A stretch of 64,000 bases of DNA from Desulfonispora thiosulfatigenes DSM 11270 (GTDB taxonomy: Bacteria > Bacillota > Peptococcia > Peptococcales > Desulfonisporaceae). The notes beneath the pieces are model-generated. The model saw nothing but the letters and a program-made list of their open reading frames with translations, did not search any database and was not told the origin of the DNA. The position numbers were made by a program, and so were the translations under genes. Every line of letters starts with the position of its first letter. Position 1 is the stretch's first letter. Positions 34,650 to 43,540 of the stretch are shown here, one piece after another. Location of the stretch: assembly GCF_900176035.1 (NCBI RefSeq), contig NZ_FWWT01000022.1:248001-312000 (forward strand). Direction: 5' to 3'.

Positions 34650-35103
34650 TATGAAATCTAGGCGCCAAAAAAAGGTATTAGATATAATCAAAGATAAAAT
34701 TATTAGCACGCAGGAAGAACTAGCAGAATCACTAAGAGAAGAAGGATTAAATGTTACCCAAGCAACTGTATCAAGAGATATCAAGGAACTTGGTTTAATT
34801 AAAGTAGCAATCGGAAATGATATGTATAAATATGCTTTTCCAATTGAACAAATTTCTGTGTCGGAAAAAAGGTTAAAATTCATGTTTCAAGAATTTGTCT
34901 CTAGTATAGATTTTAGCGAAAACATGATAGTAATCAGAACCCCACCGGGTAATGCACAAACTGTTGCATCCCTAATTGATGGTACAAATATGGAAGAAAT
35001 AATTGGAACTATAGCGGGAGATGATACTATTTTGCTAATTATTAAACCTAAGGAATCAGTTGCTGAAATTATTGATTACTTCAATAATTTATTAGTTAAT
35101 TGA
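34642..35103 (+). CDS. argR: Arginine repressor ArgR/AhrC
   Basis: Hexameric arginine-dependent regulator. 153 residues: winged helix-turn-helix (KVLDIIKDKIISTQEELAESL, then NVTQATVSRDIKELGLIKV near 37-55) and C-terminal arginine-binding domain with TPPGNAQTVASLIDGTNMEEIIGTIAGDDTILLI. ATG 34642 follows GGTGGA; the frame back to 34627 overlaps nadK. In Bacillus the same gene (ahrC) precedes recN. Confidence 0.94.
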   Translation: MSSMKSRRQKKVLDIIKDKIISTQEELAESLREEGLNVTQATVSRDIKELGLIKVAIGNDMYKYAFPIEQISVSEKRLKFMFQEFVSSIDFSENMIVIRTPPGNAQTVASLIDGTNMEEIIGTIAGDDTILLIIKPKESVAEIIDYFNNLLVN

Positions 35104-35121
35104 TGATACAGGAGGTAAGTT

Positions 35122-36787
35122 ATGCTTTTAGAATTAAGTATAAGAAATTTTGCCTTAATTGATCAATTAGACTTAAGATTTGATGAGCACCTTAATGTTT
35201 TAACAGGAGAAACTGGAGCAGGTAAATCAATTATTATTGATGCAGTTTCTCTTTTACTTGGGGCAAGAGCACAAAGCCATTTTATTCGAGTAAATCAAGA
35301 AAAAGCAATGGTTGAAGGGTCTTTTTATGTTCCAGTAGGACACCCAGTTGAAAATGTGTTAAATGAATTAGGTCATGAAGTAGATGAAGAAAGACTTGTG
35401 ATCCTAGCTAGAGAAATTCACTTAAATGGAAAAAATGTTAGCCGCTTAAATAATAGGGTTATAAATTTGACTACTTTAAAAAAAGTCGGACCTGAATTAA
35501 TAAATATATACGGACAGCATGATTTTCAAACTCTTTCAGAAGAAAAAATGCATTTGCATTTAATAGACTTACTCGGTGATAAGAGTTTTAAAAAAGATCT
35601 TGATAATCTGCAGGATTTATATAAAAATTGGCAAGAAGATGTAAAAAAAATCCTTAAATTAAAAGAAAAGATTAATGACAAAAATCAAAGAGTAGATTTT
35701 TTGAAATTTCAAGCCCAAGAAATTGGTGCCTTGAATTTAACGGAAAATGAAGACATAGAAATCGAAAATGAACTTAATTTATTAAAAAATCATGAAAAAA
35801 TCGTTTCAGTAGCAGATAATAGTTTTAATCTCTTATATGGCCAAAACTCAGCATATGATCAAATAAGTAAAGCAATTGATGCTGTTTCAAGCTTAAAAGA
35901 TATTGACCAAGAATTTGAAAATATTTTGAGCGATTTAAAAAATGCACAAATTAGTGTTGAAGAAAGTGCCAGAGTTTTAAAAGGCTATTCTGACAACTTT
36001 GATTATGACTTAAATCGCAAAAATTTCCTCGAAGAAAGATATTTTGAAATTAATAAATTAAAAAAGAAATATGGGAATACTATAAATGAAATTTTAGAAT
36101 ATTTAAATACAGCTAAACAAGAAATTGACGAAATTGAAAATAGTGAATTTTTTATAAAGGAACTAGAAGATAAAGAAAAAAATCATATTCTATCTACTTA
36201 GCTCTTGCTGAAAGGATTTCAGAAAACAGAAAAACAATAGCTGCAAATTTAGAAAAGAATTTAACCTATAAATTAAAAGATTTAGCAATGGAAAATACAA
36301 AATTTAAAGTATCATTTGAAAAAAAGAAGGAAATGCAAAAGGTATAGATAATCTAGAATTTTTAATTTCACCAAATCCTGGGCAACCCTTAAAGTCTGTC
36401 TCTAAAATTGCCTCAGGTGGCGAAATGTCACGAATAATGCTAGCTCTAAAAGTCATCTTAGCAAAAGTTGATTCTATTAATACTTTAATTTTTGATGAAA
36501 TAGATGCTGGAATAGGCGGAAATATACTGGTCAAGGTTGCCGATACCTTATCTTCCTTAGCTACTGATTGTCAGGTAATATGTGTAACTCACTCACCACA
36601 AATTGCAAGTTGTGCCCATAAACATTGGTTAATCAGCAAAAAAATTATAGAAAATAAAACTATAACGGATATTAATGAACTTGCTGAAAATGAAAGAATA
36701 GACGAGTTAGCTCGCATGCTAGGTGGTAGTGATCAAGTCACTAAAAGTCATGCTTTAGAATTACGAAAAAAAGTAATTAGTAAATAA
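35122..36787 (+). pseudogene. recN: DNA repair protein RecN, interrupted by two frameshifts as read
   Basis: SMC-like ATPase for double-strand break repair. Part 1 (35122 to about 36182) has Walker A GETGAGKS at 29-36 and YGQHDFQTLSEEK; part 2 (36183 to about 36325) codes YLALAERISENRKTIAANLEK; part 3 has VSKIASGGEMSRIMLALKVI, LIFDEIDAGIGG and TDCQVICVTHSPQIAS. Each junction falls in seven A (36176-36182 and 36319-36325), and one extra A at each gives a continuous protein of about 555 residues, normal for RecN. All catalytic motifs are intact, which argues against an old pseudogene and for sequencing error, recent mutation or slippage. Confidence 0.85.
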
Positions 36788-36902
36788 TCTTGTTAAAACA
36801 TATAGTTAAAAATTAATTATTCAGTAAATTGTAGAAATTATTAAATTATTAAATACATAAAAACGTGATAAAAGGTTACCCTAAACGTAAAGGAAAAGCA
36901 CG

Positions 36903-36934
36903 GGGGGCAAAAGGATGTGAAATATAGTGCCCCC
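36903..36934 (+). promoter_or_regulatory. GC-rich hairpin enclosing the spoIVB ribosome site and start codon
   Basis: GGGGGCA (36903-36909) pairs with TGCCCCC (36928-36934). The loop contains AAAGGATGTGA, the likely ribosome site, and the GTG start (36927-36929) is partly in the stem. A seven-bp stem with five G-C pairs is unusual in this DNA and could limit spoIVB translation. Confidence 0.5.
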
Positions 36935-38234
36935 AAAAAACAAAAGACCTTTACTTTTATGTTTTGCCTATTTGTTGATAGCATCTATGTTTGCACTACC
37001 CATTAATGGTTATTTATCTATTCCAAAAGAACAAATAATAGCAGTTGGAGATAATCCCTCCGTAAGCACTTTATTTCCAAAAAAATTACAGGATAACTTT
37101 AGTTTGAAAATTAAAAATAATCAAAACAACCTTAATAATAAGGCAGTCTTGTCTTCAAATCAAAAAAACTCCATTGCAAATGTACCAGGTAAATTTGATA
37201 TGAGTCTAATGTTATTTGGATTAATTCCCATAAAAAATATTAGCGTCAGTGTTGTGCCTGATATGAAATTATACCCAGGAGGTCAGGCAGTTGGAGTTTT
37301 ATTAAGAACTAAAGGAGTTCTTACAGTTGGATTTTCTCCTGTAATTGATAAAAATAATAAATCTAGATCGCCAGCTGAAGATGCAGGAATCGATATTGGA
37401 GATAGCATTGTCGCTGTAAATGAAAAAACAATAACAACAGATGAAGAATTAGCAAAGCTAATAAATGATTTTGGAACAAACAATGAAAAAATAGTTTTAA
37501 CCATAAAAAAAGAAAATATCTATGTAAAGAAAACAATTAAGCCGATAAAATGTTATCAAACGAACACTTATCGTATAGGCTTATTAGTAAAAGATAATGC
37601 TGGTGGAGTAGGTACTTTGACCTTTTATGATCCTAATACTAAAAAATATGGAGCATTAGGTCATATGATTTCAGATGTAGATACTAACAAACAAATAGTC
37701 ATCAAACAAGGAAAGTTAATAAAAGCACACATTGAAGGCATTCGTGCTGGCAAAAGAGGTTACCCAGGGGAAAAAGTTGGAACTTTTATAAAAAATTCAG
37801 ATTTAGGAAATATAGAAGTAAATAGTTACTGTGGAATTTTTGGTGAAATGGACAAAAATCTTGCTACAAATATAAGTGAGCCTTTACCAGTTGGCTTTTC
37901 ACATCAAATTGAGACAGGACCAGCTGAAATTTATACAGTACTTTCAGGTGAAAAAGTAGAAAAATTTTCAATTAACGTTGATAAGGTTATGTTAGGAAAA
38001 AATGATGGCAAAGAAATGGTTATTAGAATAACTGATCCTAAATTACTTGGGATTACAGGTGGAATTATTCAAGGAATGAGTGGTTCACCGATAGTGCAAA
38101 ATGGTAAAATAATAGGAGCCGTAACCCATGTTTTTATAAATGATCCTACTAGAGGATATGGAGTTTTTATTGAAGACATGTTAATGGAAGCAGGTATCTT
38201 AGATAAAAATGAGGAAACTAAACTTGGGGCTTAA
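36927..38234 (+). CDS. spoIVB: SpoIVB serine peptidase
   Basis: Forespore-secreted protease that triggers pro-sigma-K processing by cleaving SpoIVFA. 435 residues: signal-anchor LLLCFAYLLIASMFALPI, PDZ domain about 115-205 (PAEDAGIDIGDSIVAVN), then the SpoIVB peptidase domain with H246 (GALGHMI), S387 (GMSGSPI) and D406 (FINDPTRGYG). GTG 36927 starts it; the ribosome site lies in a hairpin loop. Position between recN and spo0A is conserved in endospore formers. Confidence 0.95.
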   Translation: MPPKNKRPLLLCFAYLLIASMFALPINGYLSIPKEQIIAVGDNPSVSTLFPKKLQDNFSLKIKNNQNNLNNKAVLSSNQKNSIANVPGKFDMSLMLFGLIPIKNISVSVVPDMKLYPGGQAVGVLLRTKGVLTVGFSPVIDKNNKSRSPAEDAGIDIGDSIVAVNEKTITTDEELAKLINDFGTNNEKIVLTIKKENIYVKKTIKPIKCYQTNTYRIGLLVKDNAGGVGTLTFYDPNTKKYGALGHMISDVDTNKQIVIKQGKLIKAHIEGIRAGKRGYPGEKVGTFIKNSDLGNIEVNSYCGIFGEMDKNLATNISEPLPVGFSHQIETGPAEIYTVLSGEKVEKFSINVDKVMLGKNDGKEMVIRITDPKLLGITGGIIQGMSGSPIVQNGKIIGAVTHVFINDPTRGYGVFIEDMLMEAGILDKNEETKLGA

Positions 38235-38257
38235 TTGCCTCAAGTTTTTCTTTTTCT
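38220..38257 (+). terminator. Rho-independent terminator overlapping the spoIVB stop
   Basis: AACTTGGGGC (38221-38230) pairs with GCCTCAAGTT (38237-38246) with one G-U pair and a six-base loop, followed by TTTTCTTTTTCT. The stop codon lies in the loop. Confidence 0.85.
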
Positions 38258-38285
38258 CAAAAATATTAAAAACTAAAAAGAATTT

Positions 38286-38292
38286 TGACGAA
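38286..38292 (+). promoter_or_regulatory. Candidate Spo0A box upstream of spo0A
   Basis: TGACGAA fits the TGNCGAA 0A-box pattern, about 130 bases before spo0A. Confidence 0.4.
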
Positions 38293-38351
38293 TAAACAAG
38301 GTGTGGCAAGAAAAAGTTCGAAACTTTATCTTTATAAGCTTCCAAAAGATT

Positions 38352-38379
38352 GAAGGAGATTTATTGGTCTTTGTCGAAA
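38352..38379 (+). promoter_or_regulatory. Sigma-H-type promoter overlapped by a Spo0A box, for spo0A
   Basis: GAAGGAGAT fits the sigma-H -35 RNAGGAWWW at 8 of 9 positions; after 12 bases GTCGAAA fits -10 RNNGAAT at all but the last. A perfect 0A box TGTCGAA (38372-38378) covers the -10, implying autoregulation, as known for the Bacillus spo0A sporulation promoter. Confidence 0.5.
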
Positions 38380-38419
38380 ATAGTTCAGCAGGATAAAGTT
38401 AATAGGAGGCGTTTTAATT

Positions 38420-39205
38420 TTGGAATTAACTAAATTACTTATTGCAGATGACAACAAAGATTTTTGTGAAATATTAAGCGATTTTTTTTCGGAGGATCAA
38501 AACATAGAGATTGTTGGAATCGCAAATAATGGCGTTGAGGCAATAGATAAAATAAAGGAACTAAATCCAGATGTAGTAGTTTTAGATATAATTATGCCCC
38601 ATTTAGATGGAATTGGCGTTTTAGAAAAATTAGCTTTAGAATCAAAAAGACCAAATATAATTATGTTAACAGCTTTTGGTCAAGAAGCTATGACCCAAAG
38701 AGCTGTTGAATTAGGTGCGAATTATTATTTACTTAAACCTTTTGATTTAGATGTATTAGGAAATAGAATTAAAGAGCTAGGAAAAGGTTATAAAAAAGTA
38801 AAACTACAAAGACCAGCAGAAAGTACTGGAGAAAAAGAGCAAAAGGGCATCAAAAACCTAGATATTGAGGTTACTAATATCATTCATCAAATGGGTGTAC
38901 CTGCCCACATTAAAGGTTATCAATACTTAAGAGATGCAATTATGTATGTTGTTGATGATTTAAACCTTTTAGGTGCTATCACAAAAGAGTTATATCCGAT
39001 GATTGCTAATAAGTATGAAACCACTCCAAGTAGAGTTGAAAGGGCTATTCGTCATGCCATCGAACTTGCCTGGGATAGAGGCAATGTAGAGCTTATGAAC
39101 AGATTCTTTGGCTATACTATTAATTTAGACAGAGGTAAGCCTACTAACTCAGAGTTTATCGCAATGCTTGCTGATAAGCTAAGACTTGAATATTTGGTAA
39201 GTTAA
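38420..39205 (+). CDS. spo0A: Sporulation master regulator Spo0A
   Basis: Response regulator that starts sporulation. 261 residues: receiver domain with acidic pair D10/D11, phospho-acceptor D56 ([13 protein letters not shown]), T84 and K106; C-terminal DNA-binding domain with [24 protein letters not shown] and the recognition region [25 protein letters not shown] 38420 follows AGGAGG. Followed by a strong terminator, so it is probably monocistronic. Confidence 0.97.
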   Translation: MELTKLLIADDNKDFCEILSDFFSEDQNIEIVGIANNGVEAIDKIKELNPDVVVLDIIMPHLDGIGVLEKLALESKRPNIIMLTAFGQEAMTQRAVELGANYYLLKPFDLDVLGNRIKELGKGYKKVKLQRPAESTGEKEQKGIKNLDIEVTNIIHQMGVPAHIKGYQYLRDAIMYVVDDLNLLGAITKELYPMIANKYETTPSRVERAIRHAIELAWDRGNVELMNRFFGYTINLDRGKPTNSEFIAMLADKLRLEYLVS

Positions 39206-39249
39206 AAAAAATTCACCTCGTTGATTATAATCAATTAGGTGAATTTTTC
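39206..39249 (+). terminator. Strong terminator after spo0A
   Basis: AAATTCACCT pairs with AGGTGAATTT, enclosing a second palindrome TTGATTATAATCAA, followed by T. A long composite hairpin directly after the stop. Confidence 0.88.
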
Positions 39250-39264
39250 ACCTATTATAAATAC

Positions 39265-39293
39265 TTGAAATAATAGTTAAATTAGGATAAAAT
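39265..39293 (+). promoter_or_regulatory. Sigma-A-type promoter of the second pilus operon
   Basis: TTGAAA, exactly 17 bases, TAAAAT. The expected start near 39300 lies just before the riboswitch aptamer. Confidence 0.75.
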
Positions 39294-39314
39294 CAAATCA
39301 AAAAACAATTTATC

Positions 39315-39386
39315 TGTTGGGCAAATGATTCATGACTGTGTTTGGACGCCGATGTCATGTTGATGCAGTGGCGTAACCGACTAACA
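39315..39386 (+). promoter_or_regulatory. Cyclic di-GMP-II riboswitch aptamer
   Basis: The aptamer aligns with the class II c-di-GMP riboswitch as I recall it from Clostridium acetobutylicum. Conserved parts: AATGAT after P1; TTTGG followed by a stem (ACGCC with GGCGT, about 39346-39350 and 39370-39374) around a 19-base insert of identical length (hairpin TGTCA/TGATG-type, then CAGT), then AACCGA at 39375-39380. P1 is TGTTGG (39315-39320) with CTAACA (39381-39386). Class I (GEMM) was tested and does not fit. It precedes a pilus operon, as in Clostridioides difficile where a class II element controls pilA1. Confidence 0.85.
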
Positions 39387-39414
39387 ATGATCTATTTATT
39401 GTTGGTCTTTATTT
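39379..39414 (+). terminator. Riboswitch-controlled terminator
   Basis: GACTAACAAT (39379-39388) pairs with ATTGTTGGTC (39398-39407), followed by TTTATTT. Its 5' arm contains the whole 3' strand of aptamer P1, so P1 and terminator exclude each other: ligand binding should favour read-through (ON switch). Confidence 0.85.
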
Positions 39415-39445
39415 GTGTTAAGGTACTATTTCCAAGGGAGGCACT

Positions 39446-41122
39446 ATGGAAAAGAGGAAAAGGCTAGGAGATTTACTAGTATCTGCAGGATTAATCTTAC
39501 CCGAACAACTTCAGGATGCCATTAAGCTACAAAAAAATACAGGCAAAAAACTTGGAGAAATTTTAGTTGATGAAAACATTATAGATGAAAAAGATATAAT
39601 AAAAACCTTAGAAGTACAGCTAGGAATACCCTATATTAATTTAGAAAGGTATTACATAAATCCAGAAGTACCTAGATTAATAAATGAAAACTTAGCAAGA
39701 AGATATCTGCTCGTACCTGTTAAAAAAAGTAATAATAAATTAACGGTCGTTATGGCTGATCCCTTAAATATATTTGCCATAGACGATGTAAGTATCGCTA
39801 CTGGTTTAGAGGTTATTATTGCTATTTCATCTAAACAAGAAATCTTAAATGCTATAGATTATTATTATGGAACGGAAAGTGCGGAAAAAGCAGTTGCAGA
39901 TTTTAAAAATCAGTATGATATTGATAACTTAACTGATATAAATGATGAAGTTTTAAGCGAAATAAATAATGCCCCTGTTGTTAGATTAGTTAATTCTATT
40001 ATTAAACAGGCCATTAAAACTAAAGCAAGTGATATACATATAGAGCCTTATGAGAAAAATGTCAGAGTTCGTTTTCGGATAGACGGACAATTACAAGAAA
40101 TAATGGCGCCGGAAAAATCCACCCATTCTCCAATAATTACGAGAATTAAAATAATGGGAAAAATGAATATTGCAGAAAAAAGAGTACCTCAAGATGGCCG
40201 TCTAGAAACTAATGTAGACGGAAGGGACATAGATTTGCGTATTTCAACCTTGCCTACCTCATATGGTGAAAAGGTTGTAATGAGGCTATTAGATAGAAGT
40301 ACTTTTTTAATGTCTAAAAGTAAGATAGGTTTCTCTGATCAAAACTTAGAAATTTTCAATCGTATCATACAAAAGCCTAGTGGAATTATTTTAGTAACTG
40401 GCCCCACAGGTAGCGGAAAAACTACAACTTTATATTCAATTTTAAGAGAATTAAATAGCGAACAAAAAAACATAGTTACCGTAGAAGATCCAATTGAATA
40501 TAATTTAGAGGGTATAAATCAAGTACAAGTAAATCTTAAAGCAAATTTAACCTTTGCAAATGTCTTAAGATCAATATTAAGGCAAGACCCGGATATCATT
40601 ATGATTGGGGAAATAAGAGACGAAAAAACAGCTCAGATTGCAATTAGAGCCGCTATTACAGGTCATCTTGTATTAAGTACTATGCATACCAATGATTCAC
40701 CCTCAACCGTTGTACGTTTAGTAGATATGGGAATAAGACCCTATTTAGTTTCATCTTCTGTTTTTGGTGTTATCTCTCAAAGGTTAGTACGTAAAATATG
40801 TCCAGAATGTAAAAAATCTTATTTTCCAGATGAAATTGAGAGAAAATTACTAAGTATAGATGAAAAAACGCCTTTATATAAAGGAGAAGGTTGTAGTTAC
40901 TGTAATTATACAGGATATAAAGGGCGCACAGCAGTTCATGAAATAATGGCTGTTAATAAAGAAATAAGACTCGAAATTGATCAAAATAAAAGTATAGACC
41001 TTTTAAAACAAACTGCTATAGAGCAGGGCATGATTCCTCTTAAAGAAAATTGTATTCAATTAGTTTTAGAAGGTATAACTACAGTCGAAGAATTAATCAA
41101 CGTATCTTATAACTTGGATTAG
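39446..41122 (+). CDS. pilB: Type IV pilus assembly ATPase PilB with MshEN domain (locus 2)
   Basis: Full-length extension motor, 558 residues. The N-terminus has the two MshEN motifs of the c-di-GMP-binding type: RLGDLLVSAGLI...EQL...AI..LQ (about 6-29) and KLGEILVDENII...D....LEVQLGIP (about 34-58). Then the N2 domain (KASDIHIEPYEKNVRVRFRIDG), Walker A GPTGSGKTTT at 319, Walker B IIMIGEIRD, His box STMHTND and the zinc site C452/C455/C483/C486. ATG 39446 after AGGGAGG. First gene after the riboswitch. Confidence 0.96.
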   Translation: MEKRKRLGDLLVSAGLILPEQLQDAIKLQKNTGKKLGEILVDENIIDEKDIIKTLEVQLGIPYINLERYYINPEVPRLINENLARRYLLVPVKKSNNKLTVVMADPLNIFAIDDVSIATGLEVIIAISSKQEILNAIDYYYGTESAEKAVADFKNQYDIDNLTDINDEVLSEINNAPVVRLVNSIIKQAIKTKASDIHIEPYEKNVRVRFRIDGQLQEIMAPEKSTHSPIITRIKIMGKMNIAEKRVPQDGRLETNVDGRDIDLRISTLPTSYGEKVVMRLLDRSTFLMSKSKIGFSDQNLEIFNRIIQKPSGIILVTGPTGSGKTTTLYSILRELNSEQKNIVTVEDPIEYNLEGINQVQVNLKANLTFANVLRSILRQDPDIIMIGEIRDEKTAQIAIRAAITGHLVLSTMHTNDSPSTVVRLVDMGIRPYLVSSSVFGVISQRLVRKICPECKKSYFPDEIERKLLSIDEKTPLYKGEGCSYCNYTGYKGRTAVHEIMAVNKEIRLEIDQNKSIDLLKQTAIEQGMIPLKENCIQLVLEGITTVEELINVSYNLD

Positions 41123-41132
41123 GAGAAAAATT

Positions 41133-42189
41133 ATGCTTATACTGGACTTATTAAGACAAAGTGTTGAAAAAAAATGCGTCTGATCTGCATATAACTGTGG
41201 GTATTCCACCAATTTTAAGGGTTAGTGGTAGTCTTCATAAAATAAATGATAGACCTTTATCTCCCCAAGATACAGATAATTTTGTGCAAGAATTACTTAA
41301 TGAAAATCAACTTTTAACATTAAGAGAAAATGGAGAACTAGATTTATCCTTTTCAGCTGCAGGACTTGGAAGGTTTAGGATAAATATTTATAGGCAAAGA
41401 GGTAGTTATAGTTTAGCTATCAGAACCGTTGCCTTAAATATTCCTTCAATTGATGATTTAGGGTTTCCACCGATATTAAAAGAACTTGCTATGAAACAAA
41501 GAGGACTTATTTTAGTTACAGGACCAACGGGAAGTGGGAAATCAACAACGCTAGCTTCTATGATTGATTATATTAATACAAAAAGAAGCTGTCATATCCT
41601 TACCTTAGAAGATCCAATTGAATATCTTCATAAACATAATAAAAGTATAGTTAATCAAAGAGAAATTGGTAATGATTCAAAGAGTTTTTCTAATGCCTTG
41701 CGTTCTGCTTTAAGACAAGATCCTGATGTCATTTTAGTTGGTGAGATGCGTGATTTAGAAACAATTAGTATTGCTATTACTGCAGCTGAGACAGGTCACT
41801 TAGTACTTTCTACTTTACATACTGTAGGTGCAGCAAAAACAATTGATAGAATCATAGATATATTTCCTTCTAATCAGCAACAACAAATTAAAGTTCAGCT
41901 TTCAAGTGTTTTAGAAGGCATTATTTCTCAGCAACTATTAGAAAAGGTTGGAGTACAAGAAAGAGTAGCAGCCTTAGAAATCATGGTTGCAAACTCGGCC
42001 ATTAGAAATCAAATACGTGAAGGAAAAACACATCAATTACAAACAAATATTCAAACTGGGAGAAAGTTTGGCATGAACACCATGGATAATGCAATTTTAG
42101 AACTTTATAATCAAGGATTAGTAGATCGTAAAACTGCCCTTACTTTCGCCGTAGATCGAGACAGTTTAAACAAATTAATGGGAATATAA
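41133..42189 (+). CDS. pilT: Type IV pilus retraction ATPase PilT, frameshifted near its start as read
   Basis: Depolymerising motor for twitching. ATG 41133 follows AGGAG and codes MLILDLLRQSVEK, then a run of eight A (41167-41174) leads to a stop; with seven A the frame continues into NASDLHITVGIPPILRVSG and the whole PilT body, about 351 residues, normal. Walker A GPTGSGKS is near residue 130, Walker B VILVGEMRDLETI and STLHTVGA follow, and the PilT C-terminal ALEIMVANSAIRNQIREGKTHQL is intact. As read, the only intact frame would start at GTG 41161 without a ribosome site. Possibly homopolymer error; if real, it could switch retraction off. Confidence 0.88.
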
Positions 42190-42221
42190 TGAATTTACAT
42201 ATTAATTAAGGGGTTGAATCG

Positions 42222-43433
42222 ATGCCCACTTTTAAATATAAGGCTATAAATAAAAATGGTGAAAAAATACAAGATAATTATACCGCAAAGACAAAAGTCG
42301 AAGTTTTAACGATGCTTAGGCAAAACAATTATCAACCTATTAGTATTGAAGAAATTATCGAAGGACAACATACATTATCTTTAAACTTTATGAATAAAGT
42401 AAAGACAAAAGATATCTCTATTTTTTGTCGCCAATTTTATACTATGCTAAATGCAGGGATAACAGTTTTGAATTGTTTAGACACATTAAAAACGCAAACT
42501 GAAAACAAGAAATTACGTAGTGTAATTAACCAAATATATGAAGATGTTCAAAAGGGATTAACATTTTCAGAATCTATCCGTAAATATAATGATACATTTC
42601 CAGATTTATTAATTAACATGGTTGAAGCAGGAGAAGTTAGTGGAACCTTGGATATTATCATGGAACGTATGGCAGTACACTTTGAAAAAGAAAATAAAAT
42701 TAATAATAAAGTAAAGGGTGCGATGATGTATCCCCTAATTCTAAGTATTGTCTCTATTTTAGTAGTAGTTTTTTTATTAATTTTTATTATGCCTACTTTT
42801 GTGGGTATGTTTGAAGGAAGTGGAGTAGAGCTCCCGCTTCCTACGAGAATATTACTTTCAATTAGTGAAACTATTCAAACTTATTGGTATATCCTTGTAG
42901 CTTTCTTGATTGCACTAGTTTTCTTAGTGAAAAGATATATTACTACGGATAAAGGACATTTTTTCGTTGACCACCTTAAGTTTAAAATTCCTGTTTTAAA
43001 AGACTTAACCCAAAAAGTAGTTACTTCTAGGTTTACGAGAACCTTATCGACTTTATTAACAAGTGGTATACCCTTAATTCAAGCTTTAGAAATAGTAGCC
43101 AAGATTGTGGGTAATGTTGTCGCAGAAAAAGGAATTTTAAATGCAAAAGAAGAGGTACGCAAAGGAGTAGATTTAGCTACTCCGATTAAACAAATAGGGA
43201 TTTTCCCTCCGATGTTAGACAACATGATTCATATTGGTGAGGAATCAGGAGCTTTAGACGACGTCCTTGAAAAAACGGCTAATTTTTATGATGATGAAGT
43301 TGAAACATCCTTGCAAAAAATGACCACTTTATTAGAACCTTTAATGATTATCCTGATGGCTTTAGTCATTGGTGCAATTGTTATAGCCATGGTTTTACCA
43401 ATGTTCAAAATGATGGAAACTGTAAACACCTAA
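42222..43433 (+). CDS. pilC: Type IV pilus platform protein PilC (locus 2)
   Basis: 403-residue membrane protein with two T2SSF domains: DISIFCRQFYTMLNAGITVLNCLDTL near 65-90 and VVTSRFTRTLSTLLTSGIPLIQALEIV near 268-295. MVEAGEVSGTLDIIMERMA and MIHIGEESGALDDVLEKTA are the paired helix signatures; hydrophobic segments near 168-195, 220-240 and 370-395. N-terminus FKYKAINKNGEKI is typical. ATG 42222 follows AAGGGG. Connects PilB/PilT to the pilin. Confidence 0.95.
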   Translation: MPTFKYKAINKNGEKIQDNYTAKTKVEVLTMLRQNNYQPISIEEIIEGQHTLSLNFMNKVKTKDISIFCRQFYTMLNAGITVLNCLDTLKTQTENKKLRSVINQIYEDVQKGLTFSESIRKYNDTFPDLLINMVEAGEVSGTLDIIMERMAVHFEKENKINNKVKGAMMYPLILSIVSILVVVFLLIFIMPTFVGMFEGSGVELPLPTRILLSISETIQTYWYILVAFLIALVFLVKRYITTDKGHFFVDHLKFKIPVLKDLTQKVVTSRFTRTLSTLLTSGIPLIQALEIVAKIVGNVVAEKGILNAKEEVRKGVDLATPIKQIGIFPPMLDNMIHIGEESGALDDVLEKTANFYDDEVETSLQKMTTLLEPLMIILMALVIGAIVIAMVLPMFKMMETVNT

Positions 43434-43540
43434 TATCCAGCACCAGAAACTAAAAAACTATGACAAAGGGGGAGTAAATTACCACTAAAAGCGAAGCTAG
43501 GTTAGTAAATAAATATAATTATTTTAAAGGGGGAAACAAC

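Noticed and set aside
39315-39386. Class I c-di-GMP (GEMM) riboswitch
   Set aside because: GGGCAAA and GGACGC look like GEMM pieces, but the rest (length, tetraloop receptor, 3' GGGTTACCGA order) does not fit, whereas class II fits over its full length.
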